Of a stretch of DNA of 12,060 bases, positions 1 to 5,789 are shown in pieces. Source of the stretch: DASWKG01 sp036396755 (GTDB lineage: Bacteria; Actinomycetota; UBA4738; CALAEC01); contig DASWKG010000167.1 in the NCBI GenBank assembly GCA_036396755.1, positions 1 to 12,060 of the forward strand, in the 5' to 3' direction. The notes below the pieces were generated by a model. It was not told the origin of the DNA and ran no database searches. It saw only the letters and a program-made list of their open reading frames with translations. The position numbers were made by a program, and so were the translations under genes. Every line of letters begins with the position of its first letter. The stretch's first letter is position 1.

Positions 1-452
1 GTGAGCTGCGCGCGAACCGCGGCGTGCGCCTCCTCGACCGTGGGGCCGTTCCCCGCCCGGGCCGAGGCCACGCCCGCGAGACCGTCGAGGATGGGCCCGG
101 CCTCCGCCGCGCCGGGCCCGAACCACCTCGCGACGAGGAACGGGACCAGCGCCCGCGCGAGCGGCTCCGGGGCATCCGGACGGACGACCCTGACGATGCC
201 CTGATCGCCCGCACGCAGGGAGGGCTCGGCGCCGTCCTCGGGCGCGACCGGGTCGATCAGGTAGAGATCGATGCGGCCCGCGCGCTTCTCGGCGGGCGGG
301 TCGAGGAGGAGGGCGAGCGCTTCGACCACCGCGTCCGCCTCGCGCAGCTCCCCGTCCGCTCGCGACGCGGCCCCGGAACCCTCGGCGACACGAACGCGCA
401 CGGTCTTTCCCTCGAGGTCGCGCCAGGTCACGCCCTCACCGCCTGCTGCCAT
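1..452 (-). CDS. Unidentified protein downstream of LanKC, N-terminal 150 residues (C-terminus beyond window)
   Basis: An open minus-strand frame starts at ATG 452 and has no stop before the window edge, so only about 150 residues are visible. The start is supported by a GGAG core at 458-461 inside an AGGGAGGG run, 5 nt before the ATG. The protein begins MAAGGEGVTWRDLEGKTVRV. It is soluble in appearance, with no signal peptide or membrane helix in the visible part, and contains a hydrophobic strand IDLYLIDPV. A helix LARALVPFLVARWFGP is followed by a segment ILDGLAGVASARAG. That last pair loosely recalls the two core helices of gluzincin (peptidase MA-like) metallopeptidases, HExxH then EGLA, but both catalytic elements are absent, so this is at most a degenerate relative. 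It starts 75 bp after the synthetase stop, so it is probably co-expressed with it. In RiPP loci such a position often holds an exporter; an N-terminal domain of an ABC transporter is possible but unproven. The family was not recognised. Confidence 0.7.
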   Translation of the reverse strand, partial: MAAGGEGVTWRDLEGKTVRVRVAEGSGAASRADGELREADAVVEALALLLDPPAEKRAGRIDLYLIDPVAPEDGAEPSLRAGDQGIVRVVRPDAPEPLARALVPFLVARWFGPGAAEAGPILDGLAGVASARAGNGPTVEEAHAAVRAQL

Positions 453-469
453 CGACCCTCCCTCGAGCT

Positions 470-515
470 CCCGACCGGGCGCGGGCCCACTTTCGCAGAG
501 GGACCGCCGGTCGGG
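470..515 (-). other. Inverted repeat between LanKC and the downstream partial gene
   Basis: Perfect 9-bp arms cccgaccgg (470-478) and ccggtcggg (507-515) enclose 28 nt, in the 75-bp gap between the synthetase stop and the next ATG. The long loop and the lack of a T-run on the transcribed strand argue against a classical intrinsic terminator. It could be an RNA structure or chance in GC-rich DNA. Confidence 0.3.
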
Positions 516-527
516 CAAGCGAGCGGC

Positions 528-2894
528 TCAGGGGCGCATGGCGGAGGCGAGCCTGACCAGCGCGAGCGCCACCCCGGCGGCCCCGTCCAGGTAGCCCGGC
601 GACAGCCGATCGGGGCGCGCGGCGTAGGGCTCGAGCAGCGCACCCAGCCCGGCCGCCGCTCGGAGGTGCCCGCTGTCTCCGCCGCGCCGGAACGCGACGA
701 GCTGCGCGTCGATCATCCCGGCGAGGCCGTCCCCGAACGACGGGCCCGCCCCGCGAGCGCCGTCGGCCACCATCGCGAGCGCACGGCTCGCGGGGCCCGC
801 CGCGCCCTCGATGCCGACCGCCGCGGCTCGCGCGAGGACGCGCCCGATGCCCGCGGCGCCGCGCCGCCACGAGGCCCCGGCGGGAGCGCCACCCTCCTCG
901 TCGGGCCACACCAGGCCGCGCCCGTCGGCGAGCGCCGGCAGGGCCGCTCGGGTCAGCCGGACCACGACGTCGCGCACGGGCCCCAGCCAGCGCTCCTCCC
1001 CGGTGGCCTCGTGAACGTCGAGCAGGGCCTCGGCGATCCCCGCGGCCCCGTGCGCGTAGCCGAGCGGGGCCGTCCCCGAGAGCTCCGCGTTCCCCTGCGG
1101 GATGACCCATCGCCCCTCGCGGCCCGACCCGACGAGCGCCTCGCCCGACCGCGCGGCCGCGTCGAGGTCGGAGCCGTCGCCCGTCTCGCGCCACACCGCG
1201 ACGAGCAGGCGGAGCCGGCCGGCCTCGCCGGAGAACAGGTCGGGCGAGGCGATCGGCGCCCCCGACAGCCGCCGCGCGCGATCGGCGGCGCCGGAGACGA
1301 GGCCGTCGTCGCCGAGGAGCCGGCCGGTCCGAAGGAGCGCGGCGGCGACCCCGCCGGCTCCGGCGAAGAGGCCGGGCGGGCCGTCGCCGGTCTCCGACAG
1401 CCCCCGGGCCGCGTCCCGCGCCGCAGCCTCGAGCGTCGCGTCGCGCGTCGTCGTGGCCACCTCGGCCAGCGCGATCGCGACCCCGGCGAGGCCGACGCAC
1501 AGGTCGGGTACCGGGGCCCCGGGCACCGACGGAACCAACCTGGCAGCGGCGAGCCCCGACGCCACCTCGAGCAGGCGAGCCGCGTCCGGCCCACCCCCAC
1601 CCATTCCGTTGACACCCAGCCTCGGAGAGCGAGGGTCAGTGTCAACGGAACGGGGGGTGGGGGTGGGGGGCTCCTGCGGGTCGGCGCCGGTGGCGAGATG
1701 GACCAGGAGCGCGTTCAGGCCGTGGAGGTCGTCGGCGGCGCTGGCCGGCGAACCGGCGAGCTGGCCCGCCGATGCGAAGCCGGGCGTGCCGCCGGGCTCC
1801 CCCGGCGCGCCGAGGTCGAGCGCGTGCTCGAAGTCCACCAGCCGGACCGAGCCGTCGGGGGCGAGCAGCACGTTCGTCGTCTTGACGTCCCGGTGCGCGA
1901 TCCCCGCCTCGTGCAGCGCGGCGAGGGCCGAAGCGACCTCGCGCCCCACGGCCGCGACCCGGTCCCCCGGAAGCACCCTCCCCCATGCGGCCTCCCGCGC
2001 CACCACCCGGTCGAGGCGCTCGCCCTCGAGCTGCTCGAGGACGAGGAAGACCGCGTGCTCCTCCTCGACCACGTCCAGCACCCGCGGGAACCTCGGGTCG
2101 CCCTCGACGCGGCGGAGCATCCCGGCCTCGGCCCTGAGGCGGTCTCGGGCGTCGCGACCGTCGGGGGTCCACCAGGCGCCCGCCGGCGCCTCCTTCACCA
2201 CGCACGACCGTCCGCCCTCCACGTCGGCCGCCAGGTACACCGAGCCGCGCGGCGAGCGGTGCAGGCGCCGGACGAGCGCGTAGCGTCCGCCGACCGAGCG
2301 GCGATCGCCGCCGCTCGCGACGCCCGCCGCGACGAACGGGTCGCTGGTCCATGAGGGGACCTCGAACCGGCTCCGGTCGTCGGGCACCATCGCGCCGTCC
2401 GGACCCGTGAGCATCGGCCACACCCGGCCGAGCGGATCGACGGCGAGCTCACCGCCGAACGCACCGTACCGGTAGTGGACGACGGAGCCCGGGCGGATCG
2501 GACGGTCGGAGACGACCGGAGGACCCACCAGCCCCCGCGTGGCCTCGTCCAGCGCCTTCGCGAGGCCGACCGCCTCGGCGTCGGTGGCCGGGTAGATCGT
2601 CACGACCTTGCCGACCTGGGTGGGGCCCGCGGCGCCGGCGTTCAGGATCGCGACCGCACCCGTCGAGATCGACGCTTTGAAGGTCGCGGCGGCCTCGGCG
2701 AGCACGGGGAGCGCGCGCCCGATGAGCTCGGTCGCCGACCCCTCGGTCGCGGAGAGGTGCAGCTTCCACCCCTGCCGCGGGGGGCGGGCTCCCGGGGGAG
2801 CAACGCGGGCCCAGAGGCCGCCTTCGCCGGGGGGCTCGACCGTCCAGCCCGCGGGGACGCCGGCACGCAGGAGGTCGAGCAAACGCTCGCTCAA
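528..2894 (-). CDS. Class III lanthipeptide synthetase (LanKC): lyase-kinase-zincless cyclase
   Basis: This 788-residue trifunctional RiPP enzyme would phosphorylate Ser/Thr of a precursor peptide, eliminate phosphate to give dehydroamino acids, and possibly guide cyclisation. The OspF-like lyase (about 1-190) shows QGWKLHLSAT (K44, H46), FK (K73), GKVVTIYP (K96), SDRP (R131) and YRYGAF (R142), the family's usual catalytic set. The Ser/Thr kinase (about 204-405) has the ATP lysine K234, HRDVKTTN (D336, N341) and DFE (D354). The LanC-like alpha-toroid (about 440-788) has repeated G-x-x-G helices, including GYAHGAAGI at 612-620. The cyclase zinc ligands are missing: the W-C-x-G site reads WRRG (676-679) and the CHG site reads FGDG (720-723), which separates class III from class IV LanL. 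The start is TTG at 2894, because an in-frame TGA lies three codons upstream (2901-2903) and the lyase needs this N-terminus; no clear Shine-Dalgarno is seen. The kinase-cyclase linker (about 405-436) is encoded by a palindromic insertion. It lies 67 bp downstream of the precursor gene. Confidence 0.93.
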   Translation of the reverse strand: MSERLLDLLRAGVPAGWTVEPPGEGGLWARVAPPGARPPRQGWKLHLSATEGSATELIGRALPVLAEAAATFKASISTGAVAILNAGAAGPTQVGKVVTIYPATDAEAVGLAKALDEATRGLVGPPVVSDRPIRPGSVVHYRYGAFGGELAVDPLGRVWPMLTGPDGAMVPDDRSRFEVPSWTSDPFVAAGVASGGDRRSVGGRYALVRRLHRSPRGSVYLAADVEGGRSCVVKEAPAGAWWTPDGRDARDRLRAEAGMLRRVEGDPRFPRVLDVVEEEHAVFLVLEQLEGERLDRVVAREAAWGRVLPGDRVAAVGREVASALAALHEAGIAHRDVKTTNVLLAPDGSVRLVDFEHALDLGAPGEPGGTPGFASAGQLAGSPASAADDLHGLNALLVHLATGADPQEPPTPTPRSVDTDPRSPRLGVNGMGGGGPDAARLLEVASGLAAARLVPSVPGAPVPDLCVGLAGVAIALAEVATTTRDATLEAAARDAARGLSETGDGPPGLFAGAGGVAAALLRTGRLLGDDGLVSGAADRARRLSGAPIASPDLFSGEAGRLRLLVAVWRETGDGSDLDAAARSGEALVGSGREGRWVIPQGNAELSGTAPLGYAHGAAGIAEALLDVHEATGEERWLGPVRDVVVRLTRAALPALADGRGLVWPDEEGGAPAGASWRRGAAGIGRVLARAAAVGIEGAAGPASRALAMVADGARGAGPSFGDGLAGMIDAQLVAFRRGGDSGHLRAAAGLGALLEPYAARPDRLSPGYLDGAAGVALALVRLASAMRP
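1590..1668. repeat. In-frame palindromic element inside the LanKC gene
   Basis: The left arm (1590-1615) and right arm (1639-1668) are near-perfect reverse complements. The 12 bases nearest the loop (gttgacac side) pair exactly, then come G/C runs that differ by one base change and a 3-nt length difference. The 23-nt centre contains a second 5-bp stem (1620-1624 with 1630-1634). The element can form a cruciform of about 80 bp. In the protein it becomes the low-complexity linker around PPTPTPRSVDTDPRSPRLG and GGGG, between the kinase and cyclase domains. The 3-nt difference keeps the frame. It resembles a small non-autonomous palindromic element tolerated in a linker. No second copy was seen in this window. 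Confidence 0.75.
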
Positions 2895-2910
2895 CCGGAC
2901 TCAGACGCGA

Positions 2911-2941
2911 ACGAGGGAGGCGCGCGATGCGCCTCCCTCGT
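2911..2941 (-). terminator. Strong hairpin between precursor and LanKC genes (attenuator or processing signal)
   Basis: A perfect 13-bp stem (2911-2923 with 2929-2941) closes a 5-nt loop (2924-2928) in the 67-bp gap between the precursor stop and the LanKC TTG. On the minus-strand transcript it reads ACGAGGGAGGCGC, loop, GCGCCTCCCTCGT. No T-run follows, so full termination is unlikely. Partial termination or 3'-end protection would give much precursor mRNA and little enzyme mRNA, a familiar arrangement in peptide operons. Its 5' arm holds a GGGAGG stretch, but too far from the TTG (over 30 nt) to be its ribosome site. Confidence 0.6.
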
Positions 2942-2961
2942 GGGATCGCGTGGGGGGGGTG

Positions 2962-3279
2962 CTACCACCACACGTGGTGCCAGTGCGCCGGCCTCCAGTA
3001 GCGGTGACGGTGCCAGTACCACTGGCTGTAGTTCGCGGACTGGCCGGAGACCTCGCTGCCCATCATGGCCTCCTCGGGGTCCTCGCCCCCGCTGACACCC
3101 AGCTCGGCCATCGCCGAGTCGGGGTCGTCGAGGAAGCGCTGCTTGAACTCCGGGTCGCTCGCGGCCTTGTCGAGCACCTTCTCCATCGCCTCGCGATCCG
3201 CGCGCGCGATCTCTTCCTGGCCGGCGAACTCCTGCGCCCCCTCCGGCTTCGATTCCTGTGGTCGCTGTTCCTCGCCCAC
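2962..3279 (-). CDS. Cys-free, Trp/His/Tyr/Arg-rich RiPP precursor candidate with NHLP/Nif11-like leader
   Basis: The protein is 105 residues long and starts at GTG 3279. The start is fixed by an AAGGAG ribosome site at 3285-3290, spaced 5 nt. Residues 1-65 form a hydrophilic, Glu/Gln-rich leader with a predicted helix; SDPEFKQRFLDDPDSAMAEL followed by G at 41-61 resembles the DPEF..DPDaAL..lG pattern of NHLP/Nif11-type RiPP leaders. GVSGG at 61-65 is a plausible double-glycine cleavage point. The remaining 40 residues carry four serines (75, 78, 81, 85) and end in WYWHRHRYWRPAHWHHVWW: six Trp, five His, two Tyr and three Arg in the last 19 residues, with a third Tyr at 84. There is no Cys and no Thr anywhere. 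It lies immediately upstream of a LanKC synthetase, its likely modifying enzyme. The leader lacks an obvious LLDLQ-type motif of classical class III precursors. Being a modified-peptide precursor is inferred; a metal- or heme-binding small protein is the main alternative. Confidence 0.8.
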   Translation of the reverse strand: MGEEQRPQESKPEGAQEFAGQEEIARADREAMEKVLDKAASDPEFKQRFLDDPDSAMAELGVSGGEDPEEAMMGSEVSGQSANYSQWYWHRHRYWRPAHWHHVWW

Positions 3280-3284
3280 GTCTT

Positions 3285-3290
3285 CTCCTT
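3285..3290 (-). promoter_or_regulatory. Shine-Dalgarno of the precursor gene
   Basis: AAGGAG on the minus strand, 5 nt before GTG 3279. It is the best ribosome site in the window and decides the start of the precursor gene, in contrast to the weak or absent sites of its neighbours. That fits high expression of the peptide. Confidence 0.8.
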
Positions 3291-3324
3291 TCCCTCGCTC
3301 GAACCGCCCCCAACGTACGCGACC

Positions 3325-3354
3325 GGTATAGCACCGGATGCTCACTTCGGGCAA
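3325..3354 (-). promoter_or_regulatory. Candidate promoter of the precursor/LanKC operon
   Basis: Within the 116-bp gap between the Crp/Fnr gene and the precursor gene, the minus strand shows TTGCCC (3354-3349), an 18-bp spacer and TATACC (3330-3325) preceded by TG in extended -10 style. This would give a leader RNA of about 40 nt. A short inverted repeat (ccggt at 3323-3327, accgg at 3333-3337) overlaps the -10 and could be an operator. A perfect TTGACA also lies upstream at 3381-3376 but lacks a convincing -10 partner. The AT content here is visibly higher than in the surrounding genes. Hexamer matches are partial (4 of 6 each). Confidence 0.4.
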
Positions 3355-3395
3355 TCGAAACCTTGTCGCGCGGGGTGTCAAATGGGGAACATCGC

Positions 3396-4088
3396 TCACC
3401 GGCGGCGCTTCGCGAGCCCCGCGAGGTCGCGAACGGTGATGCGACGATCGCCGCCGATCGTGATGAGCCCGCGCCGGCGGAACCCCCCGAGGACCTGGTT
3501 CACCCGGACGCGCGACGCGCCGACGAGCGCCGCGATGTCCGACTGCGTGAGCGGGAACGGGATCACGACCCCCTTCCGCGTCGATCGCCCGTACTCCGTC
3601 GCGAGCCCCACCAGGTGCCCCGCGACCCGGCCGCTCACGTCGAAGGCGGCCATCGACTCGATGTGCAGGTTCGCGAGCCGGACCCGGCGGGAGAGCAGCC
3701 CGACCAGGTTGTAGGTCATCCCCGGGATCGTGCGGAGGCACTCCCAGAAGGTGTCGCCGTCCATCCAGAGGAGCGTGGCCTCCTCGAGCGTCGCGACGCT
3801 GGCCGATCGGCCGAGGCTGTCGACCACGCTCATCTCCCCCACGACCTCGCCCGGCCCGAGCACCGCCAGCAGCGCCTGACCCCCCCGCGGAAGGTCGAGA
3901 TGGATCTTCACGCTCCCCTCGACGATCACGTAGGCGACGCTTCCCGGCTGGTCCTCGATGATGATGTCGACCCCGGCCGGGAAGGTCCGCGCGTGCAGGA
4001 GCGCCGACAGCCGGCGCAGGTCCTCCCTCGCGAGGCCCTTGAAGAGCGGGATGCCGGCCAGCGCGGAGGGCGCGGTCGGTGCCGTCAC
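3396..4088 (-). CDS. Crp/Fnr family transcriptional regulator
   Basis: This 230-residue cytoplasmic regulator has an N-terminal cyclic-nucleotide-binding beta-roll (about 14-130) and a C-terminal winged helix-turn-helix (about 150-222). The phosphate-binding cassette is well kept: GEMSVVDSLGRSASVAT with E85, R94 and S95 at the positions that contact cyclic nucleotide in CRP. The recognition region is LTQSDIAALVGASRVRVNQVL (180-200), a standard TQ-D-A-VG-SR pattern. The only Cys is C117, so an FNR-type iron-sulfur sensor is excluded. The start is GTG 4088: its GTGA overlaps the TGA of the upstream S8 peptidase gene by 4 bp, indicating translational coupling, and it puts the usual distance before the PLFKGL motif that opens the domain. 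It sits just upstream of the precursor promoter, so control of the RiPP operon is likely (inference). Target sites and ligand are not determined. Confidence 0.93.
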   Translation of the reverse strand: MTAPTAPSALAGIPLFKGLAREDLRRLSALLHARTFPAGVDIIIEDQPGSVAYVIVEGSVKIHLDLPRGGQALLAVLGPGEVVGEMSVVDSLGRSASVATLEEATLLWMDGDTFWECLRTIPGMTYNLVGLLSRRVRLANLHIESMAAFDVSGRVAGHLVGLATEYGRSTRKGVVIPFPLTQSDIAALVGASRVRVNQVLGGFRRRGLITIGGDRRITVRDLAGLAKRRR

Positions 4089-4921
4089 GCGGTGGCCACG
4101 TTCGCCGCGAGGGCGCGCAGCACCGACTTCACCTGGAACGGAGTGAGGCCCGGGTGCTTTGCGAGGATCCTCGTCACCAGCCCGGCGATGTGCGGCGTCG
4201 CGAAGCTGTTCCCGGTCATCGTCATCGAGCCCCCGCCCTTCCACGCCACCTTCACGTCGATCCCGTGCGCGCCGAACTCCACCGGCGGCTCGGGGTTGTA
4301 GTAGAAGAGGTCGGGGTCGGGCGTCGCGTGCGAGGCGACCGAGATCACCGACGAGTACATCGCCGGGAAGCTCGGGATCGGCATGTTGTTCGCCGAGGTG
4401 ACCAGCACGACGTTCTTGAAGTACGCGAGGTCGGCCAGCTCGTGCAGCAGCCCGAAGAACTCCTGCTTCGGGGTGGTGAGGCTCAGGTTCGCGACGTGCA
4501 TCCCGTGCTCGATCGCCCACCGCAGGCCGGCCGCGAACACCACGCCCCGGCCGGTCAGCATCGGGCCCAGCACCCGCACGCTGTAGATCTCGCACTCGGG
4601 CGCGAGCGCGCGGATGATCCCCGCGCAGGCCGTCCCGTGGCCGTAGACGTCCTCGTGCTCATCCTCCGAGTAGACGAGCTCCTCGCCCTTGCGCGGCTCG
4701 TCGATCGCGACGTACCCCTGCACGCCGCCGACCGCCGGGTGCGACGCCTCGACGCCGCTGTCGATCACGGCCACCTTCACACCGCGGCCGGTGCTCCCCT
4801 CCCAGGCCCACTCGGGCGTGATGTCCTCGAGCGGGTGGACGCGGCCGACGGTCCGAAGGTTGTCGGGCGCGAACGGCGACGACCAGCCGGGCGGACGGGT
4901 GGCCGGCGGGGTCTCGCTCAT
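4085..4921 (-). CDS. Small S8 family (subtilisin-like) serine peptidase without signal peptide
   Basis: This 278-residue subtilase carries the full triad: D54 in VAVIDSGVEASHP, H95 in YGHGTACAGI and S239 in GNSFATPHIAG. The SANN stretch (176-179) supplies the oxyanion-hole Asn. There is no signal peptide, no membrane helix and no long inhibitor propeptide; only about 45 residues precede the catalytic core. It should therefore act in the cytoplasm. Start ATG 4921 overlaps the TGA of the GAF gene by 4 bp, and its own stop overlaps the Crp/Fnr start by 4 bp. Being a subtilase two genes from a RiPP precursor, it is a candidate leader peptidase, comparable in role to LanP proteases, or it could process one of the regulators. 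The length is short for the family but the core is complete. Family assignment is secure; substrate is inferred. Confidence 0.93.
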   Translation of the reverse strand: MSETPPATRPPGWSSPFAPDNLRTVGRVHPLEDITPEWAWEGSTGRGVKVAVIDSGVEASHPAVGGVQGYVAIDEPRKGEELVYSEDEHEDVYGHGTACAGIIRALAPECEIYSVRVLGPMLTGRGVVFAAGLRWAIEHGMHVANLSLTTPKQEFFGLLHELADLAYFKNVVLVTSANNMPIPSFPAMYSSVISVASHATPDPDLFYYNPEPPVEFGAHGIDVKVAWKGGGSMTMTGNSFATPHIAGLVTRILAKHPGLTPFQVKSVLRALAANVATA

Positions 4922-5745
4922 CCGTGGAGCCGCGGGTTCCGCGCGGCCAGGTAGTCGGCGAGGCTCTGCAAGACGCTGCGCACCATCTCGCGCTCGGCGT
5001 CGCCGGTCCAGGCGATCCGCTGCACGAGGGCCGACAGCTCGATCGTCTCGCGGTACGCCTCGTCCTCCTCCATCGAGGCGGCGAACGCCTCCGCCCGCTC
5101 GAGCAGCGCCTCGCGGTCGAGCGCGGCCGCGTCGGTGAGCGAGCCGAGCAGCTCCGCGAGCATCGGCGCGACGTGCTGGTAGGTGCGCGAGAGCTCGATC
5201 GCCACCGCGGCCTGGTTCGCGAAGCGCCCGAGCAGCTCCATGTCGGCGGGCGAGAACGACCCCCCGCCGTTCTTGTTGAGCAGCTCGAGCACCCCGATGA
5301 CGCGGTCGGTGTGGAACATCGGGACGCACAGGATGCTGTCGGGCACGTAGCCGATCGTCTCGCCGATGTCACGGGCGACCCGCGGGTCGGTCTCGCCCTC
5401 GGCGACGGCCATCGCCTGCCCGCTCACCGCGACGAGCCCGGCGATGCCCTGGCCGAGCGGAACGCGGAAGCGTGCTACCTCCTGCGCCTTCGGCCCGTAC
5501 GCCACCTCGAAGATCAGGTCCCCCGCCGTGGGGTCCACGAGAAGGAGCCCGCCGGACTCCGCCGAGCAGACCTGGGCGGCGGTCTCGACGATCATCCGCA
5601 GGAGCCGCGTGTGCCCGACCGGCGAGGCGATCTTCCCCGCCGCGGCCGCGAGCGACAGGATGGCGCTGAGCTCCTCGGCGAAGCGCTCGTCCGCCGCCCG
5701 GCGGCGGAGGCGCTCCAGCTCGGCCTGCAGGTCCGCGTCGGCCAT
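4918..5745 (-). CDS. GAF domain sensor protein
   Basis: The protein is 275 residues and soluble. A charged N-terminal helix (1-35) leads into one GAF domain (about 45-187), recognisable by the VPLGQGIAGLVAVSGQAMAV strand-helix (95-114), ILCVPMF (138-144) and the closing RVIGVLELLNKNGG and FSPADMELLGRFANQAAVAIE segments. The C-terminal 85 residues are helical, acidic and unassigned; no histidine-kinase, GGDEF, phosphatase or DNA-binding domain follows. It probably binds a small ligand and acts on a partner, possibly the co-translated S8 peptidase with which it overlaps by 4 bp. ATG 5745 has no Shine-Dalgarno; a TATCGT lies 9-14 nt upstream, so a leaderless transcript is conceivable. A hairpin separates it from the phosphatase gene upstream. 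The ligand cannot be read from the sequence. Confidence 0.85.
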   Translation of the reverse strand: MADADLQAELERLRRRAADERFAEELSAILSLAAAAGKIASPVGHTRLLRMIVETAAQVCSAESGGLLLVDPTAGDLIFEVAYGPKAQEVARFRVPLGQGIAGLVAVSGQAMAVAEGETDPRVARDIGETIGYVPDSILCVPMFHTDRVIGVLELLNKNGGGSFSPADMELLGRFANQAAVAIELSRTYQHVAPMLAELLGSLTDAAALDREALLERAEAFAASMEEDEAYRETIELSALVQRIAWTGDAEREMVRSVLQSLADYLAARNPRLHG

Positions 5746-5764
5746 CGGGAACGACGATAGCGAA

Positions 5765-5787
5765 CCCGGGTGCGCTCGGCACCCGGG
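5765..5787 (-). terminator. Hairpin after the PP2C phosphatase gene, terminator-like
   Basis: A perfect 9-bp stem, cccgggtgc (5765-5773) with gcacccggg (5779-5787), closes a 5-nt loop. It sits 3 bp after the phosphatase stop codon (5790-5792) and 20 bp before the GAF gene ATG. The transcribed strand continues TTCGCTATCG, only weakly T-rich. It probably reduces read-through and divides the signalling trio from the GAF-S8-Crp trio. Confidence 0.5.
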
Positions 5788-5789
5788 CG

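Noticed and set aside
24..2354. Very long open frame on the plus strand opposite LanKC; similar ones at 5850-8195 and 9094-11544
   Set aside because: These are antisense shadows caused by high GC and scarcity of stop codons. Their translations are Arg/Gly/Pro/Ala-rich without any domain, while the minus-strand frames show full family motifs.
528..2894. Class IV lanthipeptide synthetase (LanL)
   Set aside because: LanL keeps the zinc-binding Cys, Cys, His in the cyclase. Here those sites read WRRG and FGDG.
2952..2959. Run of eight G just after the precursor stop as a phase-variation tract
   Set aside because: It lies outside any coding frame and such runs are unremarkable at this GC content; no evidence of length variation can be seen in one sequence.
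2966..2979. Short inverted repeat caccac/gtggtg at the end of the precursor gene
   Set aside because: The arms are only 2 nt apart, and the sequence is explained by the His/Trp/Val codons of the peptide tail.
2962..3741. Extension of the precursor frame upstream to an ATG at 3741
   Set aside because: It would run through the Crp/Fnr gene in another frame with Arg-rich nonsense sequence. The GTG at 3279 with AAGGAG 5 nt before it is the clear start.
3396..4088. FNR-type oxygen sensor
   Set aside because: Only one Cys is present (C117), so there is no iron-sulfur cluster motif; the cyclic-nucleotide cassette is intact instead.
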